Assembly (NCBI RefSeq): GCF_034067285.1
Contig: NZ_CP139286.1
Location: forward strand, 3,100,001 to 3,164,000
From: Acinetobacter pittii
GTDB lineage: Bacteria > Pseudomonadota > Gammaproteobacteria > Pseudomonadales > Moraxellaceae
Length of the DNA stretch: 64,000 bases
Direction of reading: 5' to 3'
Part shown: piece by piece, positions 7,158 to 16,790 of the stretch
How the letters are laid out: each line of letters opens with the position of its first letter
Position numbering within the stretch: position 1 is the stretch's first letter
The notes under the pieces: generated by a model
What the model was told of the DNA's origin: nothing
Databases searched by the model: none
The model's input: the letters and a program-made list of their open reading frames with translations, nothing else
Position numbers and translations under genes: made by a program

Positions 7158-9914
7158 TTATGAAGCAATCAAATTCCGTAGCACATAATGCAAAATACCA
7201 CCCGCTTTAAAGTACTCGACCTCATTTAACGTATCAATTCGACATAACACATTAAAATGGCTGGCGACTCCATTTGGCCCTTTTACATCAACTTCAAGAA
7301 TTTGATGAGGTTCAATCCCATCTGACAAACCTCGAATTGATATCACCTCATGACCAGTTAAGTTGAGAGATTGTCGCGTTTGCCCATCAATAAACTGTAA
7401 TGGCAACACCCCCATACCCACCAAGTTAGAACGGTGAATACGTTCAAAACTTTCAGCAATGACAGCTTTTACACCTAGTAAGTTCGTACCTTTGGCAGCC
7501 CAGTCACGTGAAGAACCAGTTCCATATTCTTTACCAGCAATGATCACAAGCGGTGTATGTTCTTGTTGGTAACGCATCGCCGCATCATAAATGGCAAGCT
7601 TCTCACCACTTGGCACATGAATGGTATTACCACCCTCTTCACCACCAAGCATCTCGTTTTTAATACGAATGTTGGCAAAGGTTCCGCGCATCATGACTTC
7701 ATGATTACCACGTCGAGAACCATAGGAGTTAAAGTCTTTTGGCTCAACACCTTGCTCTTGTAAATATCGACCTGCCGGACTGTCTTTTTTAATATTGCCT
7801 GCCGGTGAAATATGGTCAGTCGTTACCGAGTCACCGAGCACTGCTAAAACACGTGCCTGTTCAATATTTTTAATTGGTTTTGGTGGTTCGCCAATGCCTT
7901 CAAAGAATGGCGGATGGCGGATATAAGTCGAATCATCAGCCCATTCATAAGTTTTACTTTTTGGAATCTGAATTGATTGCCAGCTTTCATCACCATCAAA
8001 CACCGCAGCATATTCTTTATGGAACATCTCTGTATTTACTTTCTGTAAGACAGCATCAATTTCTGCCTGACTTGGCCAGATATCTTTTAAATAAACAGGT
8101 TGCCCATCTTTACCTTGCCCTATAGGTTGCGTAGTCAAATCGGTACGGATATTACCCACCAAACCATAAGCGACGACCAAAGGTGGCGAAGCAAGCCAGT
8201 TTGTTTTAACCAATGGGTGTACGCGTCCTTCAAAGTTACGGTTACCAGAAAGTACAGATGCAACATTCAAATCATGGCATTGAATTGCGTCTTCAACCGG
8301 TTCAGGTAATGGCCCTGAGTTACCAATACAGGTTGTACAACCATATCCCACCAAGTTATAGCCCAACTCATCTAAATATGGGGTAAGGCCTGCAGCCAAT
8401 AAATAATCTGTAACAACCTTAGAACCCGGTGCAAGAGAGCTTTTCACCCATGGTTTCCGTTGCAAACCTTTTTCAATGGCTTTTTTAGCAAGTAATCCCG
8501 CCGCCAGCATTACACTCGGGTTAGAAGTATTGGTACAAGATGTGATGGCTGAAATAACAACATCACCATGATTTAATGGATAAGTTTGTCCTTCAATCAC
8601 GCAAGAAGGACTTTCATGTTGAATATTTGCTTTTTTTGCCTCGACAGCAGTACCGCCACCGCCTTCATTTTCTAAACGCTCTTTAGCTTCTTTGGCTGGT
8701 TTTAAAGTTAACTCCATCAGCGCATTAAACGTTTTTGGTACTTCTGATAAAAGCACTCGGTCTTGTGGGCGTTTTGGGCCTGCCAAACTTGCCTGAACTG
8801 TATTCATATCAAGACTTAAGGTATCTGTAAAAACAGGTTCATCACCAGCATTTCGCCATAAGCCTTGTGCTTTGCTATACGCTTCAACCAATGCAATACG
8901 ATCACTTTGACGACCAGTTAATTTTAAATATCCTAATGTCACTTCATCAATTGGGAAGAAACCACAAGTCGCACCATATTCTGGTGCCATATTGGCAATA
9001 GTTGCACGGTCAGCAAGTGGTAAATCAGCTAAGCCGTCTCCATAGAACTCTACAAATTTACCCACGACACCTTTTTGACGAAGCATTTGAGTAATGGTCA
9101 GCACCAAATCAGTTGCCGTAATGCCTTCTGGTAGTTTTCCTGTGAGCTTAAAACCAATGACTTCAGGAATCAGCATCGAGATAGGTTGGCCCAGCATAGC
9201 TGCTTCGGCCTCAATTCCTCCTACTCCCCAACCTAAAACACCTAAACCATTAATCATGGTGGTATGTGAGTCTGTACCCACTAAAGTATCTGGAAAAGCA
9301 AAAGTCTGGCCATTATCTTCGCCTAGCCACACCGCTTGAGCCAAATATTCTAAATTGACCTGATGGCAAATACCCGTACCTGGTGGCACTACACTAAAGT
9401 TATTAAATGCAGACTGCCCCCAACGTAAAAATTGATATCGCTCACCATTACGCTGCATCTCGATTTGTACGTTTTCTTCAAAAGCCTGATCATCGGCAAA
9501 ATAATCAACCATTACAGAGTGGTCAATCACCAAATCAACGGGAGATAATGGATTAATTTTTTCAGGGTCGCCACCCGCTTGCGCCATCGCTGCTCGCATT
9601 GCAGCTAAATCAACCACAGCAGGTACGCCCGTAAAATCTTGCATTAAAACCCTTGCAGGTCGATATTGAATTTCTTGATCTGAGGTGCGGGTTTTTAGCC
9701 ATTCTGCTAAAGCATGGATGTGTTCAGTTTTGACGCTATGTTGATCTTCAAACCGTAATAAGTTTTCCAATAATACTTTTAAAGATTTCGGCAGTTTGGC
9801 AATATCCCCTAGCGTTTTCTCTGCTTGGGCTAAGCTAAAAATCTGATAATTGCTGGAACCTACTGTTAGCGTCTGTAAAGCATTAAAACTATTGATATTG
9901 CTATACTTAGCCAT
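7158..9914 (-). CDS. acnA: Aconitate hydratase AcnA
   Basis: Interconverts citrate and isocitrate in the TCA cycle through a [4Fe-4S] cluster. At 918 residues it is of the AcnA/IRP1 type. The three cluster-binding cysteines are visible in [12 protein letters not shown] and [47 protein letters not shown] and [16 protein letters not shown] carry active-site residues. The start is preceded by a good Shine-Dalgarno sequence (GGAGGATAACCC). It is monocistronic and flanked by leftward genes; a structured intergenic element lies beyond its stop. Confidence 0.96.
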   Translation of the reverse strand: MAKYSNINSFNALQTLTVGSSNYQIFSLAQAEKTLGDIAKLPKSLKVLLENLLRFEDQHSVKTEHIHALAEWLKTRTSDQEIQYRPARVLMQDFTGVPAVVDLAAMRAAMAQAGGDPEKINPLSPVDLVIDHSVMVDYFADDQAFEENVQIEMQRNGERYQFLRWGQSAFNNFSVVPPGTGICHQVNLEYLAQAVWLGEDNGQTFAFPDTLVGTDSHTTMINGLGVLGWGVGGIEAEAAMLGQPISMLIPEVIGFKLTGKLPEGITATDLVLTITQMLRQKGVVGKFVEFYGDGLADLPLADRATIANMAPEYGATCGFFPIDEVTLGYLKLTGRQSDRIALVEAYSKAQGLWRNAGDEPVFTDTLSLDMNTVQASLAGPKRPQDRVLLSEVPKTFNALMELTLKPAKEAKERLENEGGGGTAVEAKKANIQHESPSCVIEGQTYPLNHGDVVISAITSCTNTSNPSVMLAAGLLAKKAIEKGLQRKPWVKSSLAPGSKVVTDYLLAAGLTPYLDELGYNLVGYGCTTCIGNSGPLPEPVEDAIQCHDLNVASVLSGNRNFEGRVHPLVKTNWLASPPLVVAYGLVGNIRTDLTTQPIGQGKDGQPVYLKDIWPSQAEIDAVLQKVNTEMFHKEYAAVFDGDESWQSIQIPKSKTYEWADDSTYIRHPPFFEGIGEPPKPIKNIEQARVLAVLGDSVTTDHISPAGNIKKDSPAGRYLQEQGVEPKDFNSYGSRRGNHEVMMRGTFANIRIKNEMLGGEEGGNTIHVPSGEKLAIYDAAMRYQQEHTPLVIIAGKEYGTGSSRDWAAKGTNLLGVKAVIAESFERIHRSNLVGMGVLPLQFIDGQTRQSLNLTGHEVISIRGLSDGIEPHQILEVDVKGPNGVASHFNVLCRIDTLNEVEYFKAGGILHYVLRNLIAS

Positions 9915-10038
9915 TGGGTTATCCTCCCATGTCTGGCAATGTTATTTTTCACGTTTTTACATGTTGTTTTCTTACTTTAAGCTTCTTTTTTAATCACTGT
10001 GTTTTGTTTTAGTTAATATTTTTAATCTTTGATTTTTA

Positions 10039-10851
10039 TTACGATAATTTCAGTGCGGTGAGAGAGTTTTTCCACAGCAACTCAGCCAAATCTGACTCTG
10101 GCATATTTAAATTTTCAGCCAAACTTTGTAAAACATACGGCAAATTAACAGGGGTATTACGAGTACGCTGTTCTGTTGAGGTTTGACAGCAAAGCGGTGT
10201 CATATCTGGACAATCTGTTTCAATCACCAAATGCTCTGCACCTATAGCCTGCACAACCGTATGAAGTTTTTTCGCATTCGGGTTGGTGATCTGCCCCGTC
10301 ACACCAATTTTAAAACCAAGCTTAATAAGTCCCTTTGCCTCTTCTACCCCACCACTAAATGCATGAGCAATTCCGCCCAATTTAAATTTTTGAGCTTTTA
10401 ATATAGCAAGCACATCACCATGCGCTTTTCGAATGTGGAGTAACACTGGTTTTTGATATTGGGTTGCCAGCTCTAACTGGTGAGCAAAATATTGTTTTTG
10501 CTTGGCATATACATCTGGTTGCTTATGTTCTTTTAAGAAAGTATCTAAGCCAATTTCACCCACAGCCACACAGTCCTGTTGCTGCAAAATTTGCTCAAGG
10601 TTAGAAAGATGGTCTGGTTGGTGCTGCTCAATATAAAACGGATGTAAACCGGGTGCTAAATATGAAGTTGGTACATTTTCCCAGCTTTTTAACAGATGAT
10701 GAGTCTGTACCAAATCATCAAAGCGTGACTGTAAAAAGCCAATTAAGACTAATGCATCTACACCCGCTTTTTTAGCATTAAGCGCTAATTGCTGCCGATC
10801 TTCATCAAAATCGGCAACATCAAAATGGGTATGTGTATCAAACAGATGCAT
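10039..10851 (-). CDS. TatD-family metal-dependent hydrolase
   Basis: A TIM-barrel hydrolase of the amidohydrolase fold; TatD proteins act as metal-dependent nucleases. The metal-binding DTHTHFDVADFDEDR at the N-terminus, GEIGLD, LLHIRKAHGD, GIAHAFSGG and the late VIETDCPDMTP are all in family order over 270 residues. The start codon overlaps the stop of the upstream DUF3298 lipoprotein gene as TAATG, which shows translational coupling. Whether the envelope proteins upstream are functionally related is unknown. Confidence 0.9.
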   Translation of the reverse strand: MHLFDTHTHFDVADFDEDRQQLALNAKKAGVDALVLIGFLQSRFDDLVQTHHLLKSWENVPTSYLAPGLHPFYIEQHQPDHLSNLEQILQQQDCVAVGEIGLDTFLKEHKQPDVYAKQKQYFAHQLELATQYQKPVLLHIRKAHGDVLAILKAQKFKLGGIAHAFSGGVEEAKGLIKLGFKIGVTGQITNPNAKKLHTVVQAIGAEHLVIETDCPDMTPLCCQTSTEQRTRNTPVNLPYVLQSLAENLNMPESDLAELLWKNSLTALKLS

Positions 10852-11795
10852 TAGCCAGCACTTTTTGCAACTGGTGCCGAAGCAGGTTTAGCTTTAGGCT
10901 GTGGCAAATAGTCTTCTTTCAATACATCTTGTAATTGAGCATAAGGAATGACTAATCGAGGGAGTCCAACCACGTATGGTCCAATTTCATACTCACCGTA
11001 TTGAAGAATTAAACCTTGCTCACCCAACAAGAAGTTATTAGATAACTTAAATGGCCATGCTTGTTCATAGTCAGCAACATTATCAGCAAGTTTAGAATCA
11101 GTTACCCAAGTCTTAAAGGCTTCATGTGCTAACTTTTCCAATGCAGATTTTTTCTGTGGGCGCAACAATTCTTCAAGCTCAATCTGTTTTTGCTCTTTTA
11201 AATCGAAATTATAGTAATGCTGTGCAGCGGAGCCATGAGCACCACCTAGATAACTACTACTATTAAGCACCACAGTGACAACTTTGCCTTGAGCTTGCAA
11301 AATCTTAGGTTTAACTAAGAGATTGATCTGATGATTACTACTTAAAGCTTTTAGCTCATTATCTAGATCGATAAATGAGTTCGCATAACGTTGTACCTGC
11401 GCATCAAAGCTATCTTTTTGCTCTGCACCCGCAGCCGCCGAAGCTTCTATTTTTTGTTCTGTTTGTGTGCCCTTAGCATCAGGTTCAGCAATTTCTAAAA
11501 TTTGATTTAATGTATTTAAGATTTGCTGATCTATAATTTTGTCAATAAAAGGAAAATTACTCTGTAAACGTTCTACCGTAAATTCCGGACAATTTTTGCC
11601 ATCGCAATCAGGTAAAACCACCTTACTAGGAATTGTTTCACCTTTCAAAGTCAACTCTATTGGCTTTTGTTCTTGAACAGCTGATTTCTGCTGCTCTTGA
11701 GAATCCTTAGGGTCAGCTTTAGGTTGGCATGCTACCAAAAATATAGCAGAAGCAATCAAAGTTAATCGCAGTGAAGCTTTAGAAGATAACATCAT
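10851..11795 (-). CDS. DUF3298/RsiV-like lipoprotein
   Basis: A 314-residue predicted lipoprotein: the signal peptide ends in the lipobox LVAC (Cys23), followed by a Gln/Lys/Asp-rich linker. The C-terminal two-thirds resembles the DUF3298/DUF4163 domain of RsiV-type proteins, with the hallmark SSYLGGAHGSAAQHYYNFD and the later FLLGEQGLILQYGEYEIGPYVVG. RsiV itself binds lysozyme as an anti-sigma factor, but no sigma gene is here, so only envelope location is proposed. A CX4C motif (CDGKNC) is shared with the next gene upstream, a probable paralogue. The stop overlaps the tatD start. Confidence 0.78.
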   Translation of the reverse strand: MMLSSKASLRLTLIASAIFLVACQPKADPKDSQEQQKSAVQEQKPIELTLKGETIPSKVVLPDCDGKNCPEFTVERLQSNFPFIDKIIDQQILNTLNQILEIAEPDAKGTQTEQKIEASAAAGAEQKDSFDAQVQRYANSFIDLDNELKALSSNHQINLLVKPKILQAQGKVVTVVLNSSSYLGGAHGSAAQHYYNFDLKEQKQIELEELLRPQKKSALEKLAHEAFKTWVTDSKLADNVADYEQAWPFKLSNNFLLGEQGLILQYGEYEIGPYVVGLPRLVIPYAQLQDVLKEDYLPQPKAKPASAPVAKSAG

Positions 11796-11882
11796 ATTTT
11801 GCCTTTTATTCTAAGGAGATTACGCTATACCTTTCTAAGAAATTAGCGCATATAAATAGAGGTTGCAAATTCTGCTACCATC

Positions 11883-12725
11883 TTAAAACATTTGTTCATA
11901 AACCTCGGGTTGTAATATTTTTTTGGTCTGTTCTTTAGATAAATAAATATCTAGCTGTGGCGCCTCTTTAGTAATCTGGTTAGCCTGATAATGTAAGCCA
12001 ACACCTTCACCATCAAAGAACCAATCTGCCTGTCCCCAATATAAAGTTTTTGGTGCTTCTTTTTTAATTTCAGCAGTCTGCTTTTTTAACCAGTCTTGAT
12101 ATGCCACTTGCACCATTTGATGCACAGCTGTTTGTTGATCCTTTTTTAAAACATCTAACAAAGTTAAGCTTTTATGTAGTTTCCGGTCGGCTACAAAAAA
12201 GTAATAACGATCTTTAATTGTGAGCTCTTCTTGCTTGGTATCAAGCCCTAATTGCAATAAAACGTATTGGTTACGCTGCGATGCAATACGGGTATGAAGA
12301 TGCAATTCATAAGCTCGATTCTTTGAGTATTTATCTTGCCATTCATCCGACTTTTTAACATAGGCATTAATAGCCTGCTGCAAACTCAAGTCTTTTTTCA
12401 AATCAATTTGGTCTTGAATCACTTTGGCCTGACTTTTTGCGATCCAGTCATTTAGCCATGCATCTTGAGTCTTTATTGTTTGAATATCGACATCAATACA
12501 ATTTTTCTTCTCACAAAATGGCAAAGCATAGTCAGCTTTTACTTGTTGTAAGTTAAGAAATGGGAGTACCTCAGCTTTCTCTATATTTTGAGTTTGGGTA
12601 GAAGCTGATTTGACCTGAGAGGATGATGAAGACTGAGTGCTTTTCCAGACAAAAAGACAAATCGCCAAAATTAATATGATTACTGCAACTAAAAGTGCAA
12701 TAACTGTCTTTCTATTCAAATTCAT
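11883..12725 (-). CDS. Membrane-anchored DUF3298-like protein, paralogue of the adjacent lipoprotein
   Basis: A 280-residue protein with one N-terminal membrane helix (residues 8-28), a Ser/Gln-rich linker and a periplasmic domain. It resembles the downstream lipoprotein in layout and in the CX4C motif (CEKKNC here, CDGKNC there). Both are followed by a similar spacing to an acidic/Trp-rich C-terminus (WFFDGEGVGLHYQ...QLDIYL). The helix end does not make a proper lipobox, so it is likely anchored in the inner membrane. The function is not recognised. It lies 87 bp upstream of the lipoprotein gene and may share its transcript. Confidence 0.68.
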   Translation of the reverse strand: MNLNRKTVIALLVAVIILILAICLFVWKSTQSSSSSQVKSASTQTQNIEKAEVLPFLNLQQVKADYALPFCEKKNCIDVDIQTIKTQDAWLNDWIAKSQAKVIQDQIDLKKDLSLQQAINAYVKKSDEWQDKYSKNRAYELHLHTRIASQRNQYVLLQLGLDTKQEELTIKDRYYFFVADRKLHKSLTLLDVLKKDQQTAVHQMVQVAYQDWLKKQTAEIKKEAPKTLYWGQADWFFDGEGVGLHYQANQITKEAPQLDIYLSKEQTKKILQPEVYEQMF

Positions 12726-12744
12726 TTCATCATCCTTTCTTATT

Positions 12745-12778
12745 TTTCAAAACAAAACAGCTTCTTTTCGAAGCTGTC
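12745..12778 (-). terminator. Intrinsic terminator of prfC
   Basis: Arms ACAGCTTC and GAAGCTGT pair around a 5-nt loop. On the minus strand the stem is followed by TTTTGTTTTG, just beyond the prfC stop. Confidence 0.8.
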
Positions 12779-12794
12779 TGTCAAATCTTAAAGA

Positions 12795-14387
12795 TTAGTG
12801 TTCACGTGTATTACGGAACTGAATATCAGGCCAACGCTCTTGCATAATCTGTAAGTTCACACGACTTGGTGCAAGATAAGTTAAGTGACCGCCACCATCG
12901 ATAGAAAGCTGATCATGCGCTTTTTTCTTAAATTCATTGAGAATCTTGTCATCATCACAATGAATCCAGCGAACTGTATTAACACTTACAGGCTCATAAA
13001 CACAGTCAACTTTATATTCTTCTTTCAAACGGTAAGCAACGACATCAAACTGAAGCACCCCCACTGCACCCACAATCAAATCATTGCTAATTTGTGGCAT
13101 AAATACCTGAGTTGCGCCTTCTTCAGACAACTCTTTCAAACCTTTTTGCAATTGTTTTGACTTTAATGGATCTTTCAAACGCACACGACGGAACATCTCC
13201 GGTGCGAAGTGAGGAATACCTGTAAAATGCAGATCTTCACCACTTGTGAAAGTATCACCAATTTGAATTGTGCCATGGTTATGTAAACCAATAATATCAC
13301 CTGGCCACGCTTCTTCTAAGTGCTCACGCTCACCCGCAAGGAATGTCAATGCATCACTAATACGTACATCTTTACCGATACGTACGTGATTCATTTTTAA
13401 ACCTTTCTCGTATTTACCTGAACAGATACGCATAAAGGCAATACGGTCACGGTGTTTCGGGTCCATATTTGCTTGAATCTTAAAGACGAAACCAGAAAAC
13501 CCTTCTTCTTTCGCATCAACAACACGCTCTTGTGTTGGATGTGCTTTAGGTTCTGGTGCCCAATTCATAAATGCATCTAATACATGGTCAACACCGAAGT
13601 TACCTAACGCTGTACCGAATAGAACTGGAGTTTGTTTACCTTGTAAAAATAATTCGCGGTCTAAAGGTTCATTCGCCATTTGTACAAGTTCAAGTGACTC
13701 TTCAAAAGATGCCCAAGCCAGCTCACCGACTTTTTCACGGATATCTGCATGGTCATAACCATCGCGCACTTCAATATCTGTAATGGTTGAACCAAAACCT
13801 GCTTTGTAAACATACAATTTATTTTCAAGAATATTGTATACACCAGCAAAATCACGTCCCATCCCTAATGGCCATGTAATAGGTACACAGCGAATATTAA
13901 GGACATTTTCAATTTCATCGAGTAACTCAAGTGGTTCACGAATCTCACGGTCCATCTTGTTTACGAACGAAATGATAGGAGTGTCACGCATACGACAAAC
14001 TTCCATCAATTTGATGGTGCGTTCTTCGACACCTTTTGCACCATCAATCACCATTAATGCAGAGTCAACTGCTGTTAGGGTACGATAAGTATCTTCAGAG
14101 AAGTCTTCATGTCCCGGTGTATCAAGTAAGTTAATGGTGTGACCTTTATAAGGAAACTGCATGACAGACGTGGTAATCGAAATTCCACGCTCTTTTTCCA
14201 TTTCCATCCAGTCAGATGTAGCTGCGCGATCAGATTTACGGCTTTTTACCATCCCTGCAACCTGAATTGCTTTACCCCATAACAGTAATTTTTCTGTCAT
14301 GGTGGTTTTACCGGCATCGGGGTGGGAAATGATGGCAAATGTGCGGCGTTGAGCAACCTGTGCCGCTAACTCATCTTTAAAACTCAT
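12795..14387 (-). CDS. prfC: Peptide chain release factor 3
   Basis: A translational GTPase that removes RF1/RF2 from the ribosome after termination. The G-domain motifs are clear near the start: G1 SHPDAGKTT, switch/G2 [10 protein letters not shown]3 DTPGHEDF and G4 NKMD. The C-terminal RF3 domain follows ([11 protein letters not shown]). A GTG at 14396 would add three residues, but AGGTG lies six bases in front of the ATG at 14387, so this start (530 residues, the normal length) is preferred. Confidence 0.95.
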   Translation of the reverse strand: MSFKDELAAQVAQRRTFAIISHPDAGKTTMTEKLLLWGKAIQVAGMVKSRKSDRAATSDWMEMEKERGISITTSVMQFPYKGHTINLLDTPGHEDFSEDTYRTLTAVDSALMVIDGAKGVEERTIKLMEVCRMRDTPIISFVNKMDREIREPLELLDEIENVLNIRCVPITWPLGMGRDFAGVYNILENKLYVYKAGFGSTITDIEVRDGYDHADIREKVGELAWASFEESLELVQMANEPLDRELFLQGKQTPVLFGTALGNFGVDHVLDAFMNWAPEPKAHPTQERVVDAKEEGFSGFVFKIQANMDPKHRDRIAFMRICSGKYEKGLKMNHVRIGKDVRISDALTFLAGEREHLEEAWPGDIIGLHNHGTIQIGDTFTSGEDLHFTGIPHFAPEMFRRVRLKDPLKSKQLQKGLKELSEEGATQVFMPQISNDLIVGAVGVLQFDVVAYRLKEEYKVDCVYEPVSVNTVRWIHCDDDKILNEFKKKAHDQLSIDGGGHLTYLAPSRVNLQIMQERWPDIQFRNTREH

Positions 14388-14533
14388 GAAATACACCTAC
14401 TGCGGAGATTGCAGTGCCAAAGACCTAAAGTCGATCAAAATAAAAATTGGCGTAATTGTAGCAGATTTATAGAACTGTTTAATGATTGTTGATAAGCCAA
14501 GAGCTACTCATAAGCTTTTTAGATCTTTTCAAT

Positions 14534-14563
14534 TAAAAAAACCCACCTGTTGATAGATGGGCT
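14534..14563 (-). terminator. Intrinsic terminator behind the 14586 gene
   Basis: On the minus strand, AGCCCATCT and AGGTGGGT pair with one mismatch and are followed by TTTTTTT, about 25 bases after the stop codon at 14586. Confidence 0.75.
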
Positions 14564-14585
14564 TTGTTAAAACTTAATAGAATTG

Positions 14586-15449
14586 TTATGCCAGTTTCTT
14601 TTCTTCAATAAATTGAACATCTGCAATTTGTGCATCCCAGAACTCATTCCATAAAGCACAGTAATCAATACATAGCTTGGTTAAGCTCTCATAATCATCT
14701 TTTGTAATCGCTTGCGCTAATGCAAACCAAAGGTCATCTTGATGGTCATCATCAGCAGCCTCAGATGTTTCATCAGTAGATACACCATGTACATGGTAAT
14801 AGCCACCACCTTCAACATCGATATTTACGAATTTGGTTGCTTGACGCAATGGTGGGCTAAAAAGAATGACTTCTTCCTCTGCAACGGCCAATAATGCTAC
14901 GACCTTGATATAACTATCATAAGAAGACTCTAAGAATGATCTCACCTGATCTGCAAATTTTGACGGCTTATAATTACGACGGTCAAGCTCAGTTAAACCA
15001 TAATCATTAAGTAGATCCTCATATAAAGGATAATGAGCGTATTCAGGGTTGCCCAAATAGTAATTATCTTTATCGAGTCCAGGACGAAAACCGAATTCAT
15101 CAAGTATATTTAAACTTAATAACACCCTTGGAAACATTTTGGCTCCTGAATGGAGTTTAGGTTCCAATTGTTTTGTTAAAAACTGTGCTTGTAATAGAGC
15201 ATCAGTAAAAATCTGCACAATCGCATGGCGATATTCTAAATGAATATGCGTCAACGTTGTCTTATCCAGATATCCACTGTTTAATAACTCGATTGCAGGA
15301 TGCTTACAAACCGGCAAATCTGCAATTGTTTTTCTTAACTGTTGAAGAAATTGTAAATTTTCATCCCATTGTTTTGCAGGGATACTGTTTTTCATCCCCT
15401 GCAATGCTTTCTCTCTTGGATTATTAAAGTCTTCAAATTTTTTTAACAT
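14586..15449 (-). CDS. Possible heme-oxygenase-fold diiron enzyme, unassigned
   Basis: A 287-residue soluble protein without signal peptide. It looks all-helical and has the spaced acidic/His motifs expected of iron-containing redox enzymes with the heme-oxygenase fold: HIHLEYRH (Glu72), LDEFG (Asp117-Glu118), an EEE run at 191-193 and YYHVHGVSTDE followed by DDDHQDD (His221, His236). The ligand assignment is inference; I do not recognise a named family. It is monocistronic with its own terminator. It is transcribed divergently from a TetR gene 326 bp away, which may regulate it. Confidence 0.5.
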   Translation of the reverse strand: MLKKFEDFNNPREKALQGMKNSIPAKQWDENLQFLQQLRKTIADLPVCKHPAIELLNSGYLDKTTLTHIHLEYRHAIVQIFTDALLQAQFLTKQLEPKLHSGAKMFPRVLLSLNILDEFGFRPGLDKDNYYLGNPEYAHYPLYEDLLNDYGLTELDRRNYKPSKFADQVRSFLESSYDSYIKVVALLAVAEEEVILFSPPLRQATKFVNIDVEGGGYYHVHGVSTDETSEAADDDHQDDLWFALAQAITKDDYESLTKLCIDYCALWNEFWDAQIADVQFIEEKKLA

Positions 15450-15775
15450 AATGATTCTCAGTAGAAAGTTGTTCTTATAGTTAAGTTATAGGTTTTCCCT
15501 TTATTTCAATTATGCATTCAATTGCTAAAATAAATTCCGCTCACCTATGCTTAACAAGTTGATACTATGTTTATTATCTCAACAAATCAACGGATTAATT
15601 AATAATATTTAAAAAAGTAAACTATTGCAAACCAAATATATAATATGTTGTTTTTTAAATTAACCAAGCTATTGAATAAATATAATTTTTTAAATACTAT
15701 AAAATAAGTTTTATTTAAGCTTCTACACTTTACAATAGCAAAGTTAATCAAAAAACATCCGCGACGGGGAAACCA
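15450..15775. other. AT-rich divergent promoter region
   Basis: This 326-bp gap lies between the possible diiron enzyme and the TetR regulator and should contain both promoters. It is very AT-rich. The only symmetry noted is an imperfect GTTGATA...TATCTCAAC near 15558-15585. No gene is visible. Confidence 0.5.
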
Positions 15776-16348
15776 ATGTCAAAAAGAGAAACTATTATAA
15801 GAACAGCTACCTCCCTCTTTAACCAAAAAAGCTATACGTCTATTGGTGTTGATCGTATTATTGCTGAATCTGGCGTTGCAAAAATGACTTTTTATAAATA
15901 CTTTTCTTCTAAAGAAGTCTTAATTGAAGAATGTCTTTATAAAAGAAATTTAGAAATCCAAGATTCAATGTTGGAAAAAATTAACAACATTAACAACCCC
16001 TTACTTAGACTAAAAAAAATCTTTACTTGGTATATCGAATGGATCAACACATATGACTTTAATGGCTGCTTATTTAAGAAAGCGACTATCGAAGTCATGC
16101 AATTATATCCTTCTATCAAACATCAAATTAATGAGTACCGAGAGTGGATTTACGCATTAGTTTTTTCAGCCCTTTCAGAGTTGGAGGTTGAAAATACGAA
16201 AATTCTAACAGGACTTTTTCTTAACATTGTAGATGGAATTATTATTGATGGCACTATAAACAAAGAAAAGATTAATCCCGAAGAAACATGGTCTTATATA
16301 AATAAAATTATTGAGTTTGAAACAATCCGAGATTGTGCAACTATTTAA
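15776..16348 (+). CDS. TetR/AcrR-family transcriptional regulator
   Basis: A 190-residue protein with the canonical N-terminal TetR helix-turn-helix: IGVDRIIAESGVAKMTFYKYFSSKE near residues 22-46. The C-terminal domain is helical and would bind an unknown ligand. The codon use and AT content are even more AT-biased than the neighbours. It faces away from the possible diiron enzyme gene, the usual arrangement for a local repressor. GGGG lies eight bases ahead of the ATG. Confidence 0.88.
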   Translation: MSKRETIIRTATSLFNQKSYTSIGVDRIIAESGVAKMTFYKYFSSKEVLIEECLYKRNLEIQDSMLEKINNINNPLLRLKKIFTWYIEWINTYDFNGCLFKKATIEVMQLYPSIKHQINEYREWIYALVFSALSELEVENTKILTGLFLNIVDGIIIDGTINKEKINPEETWSYINKIIEFETIRDCATI

Positions 16349-16790
16349 TTTATAAATTAATTAAAATTTTATATTTTAATAAAAATAGAAGTTATTTTTA
16401 TTTCGGTGGAGTCTACTCTCCAACTCCACCAAAAAATCTATTCAACTCCAAAAAATTAATATATTTATATTTTATAAAAATGAATAATTTTATTTAGTCC
16501 CATCTTCATTAATTCTAATTATTATATAAACTTCACAATACTTTATAATAATCCTTTTCACCTCTTATATTTTATAAAATACAAACATTAATTTATTAGT
16601 ATTACTTTATACTTACAGTATACATTCATAAATTATTATATGTAAAATACTCAACCAATCGAGAAACTACTACTATTTATTAATACAAATATATAGGTGT
16701 GCTTTTAAAAGATAAATTTATTTTAATTAATTGTTCTTTAAAGAAAAATTTAAAAGCAAATTTGAGGTTTAAAAACCGATATAGAAAAGA
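16349..16790. other. Very AT-rich gene-free region
   Basis: The region between the TetR gene and the convergent MHYT-GGDEF-EAL gene has no supportable reading frame. It contains a GC-rich hairpin (16405-16430) that stands out in the AT-rich background, and a partial direct repeat of its right arm at 16441-16455. Arms at 16700-16709 and 16749-16758 are complementary but far apart and AT-only in their core. Confidence 0.6.
16405..16430. other. Perfect 8-bp inverted repeat downstream of the TetR gene
   Basis: GGTGGAGT and ACTCCACC flank a 10-nt loop. Neither strand has a proper U-tract directly after the stem, so it is a poor classical terminator. It may still end the TetR transcript or bind a protein. 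Confidence 0.45.

Noticed and set aside
16700..16758. Long inverted repeat TGCTTTTAAA/TTTAAAAGCA
   Set aside because: The arms are almost only A/T, 39 bases apart, in very AT-rich DNA; chance is likely and no terminator follows.
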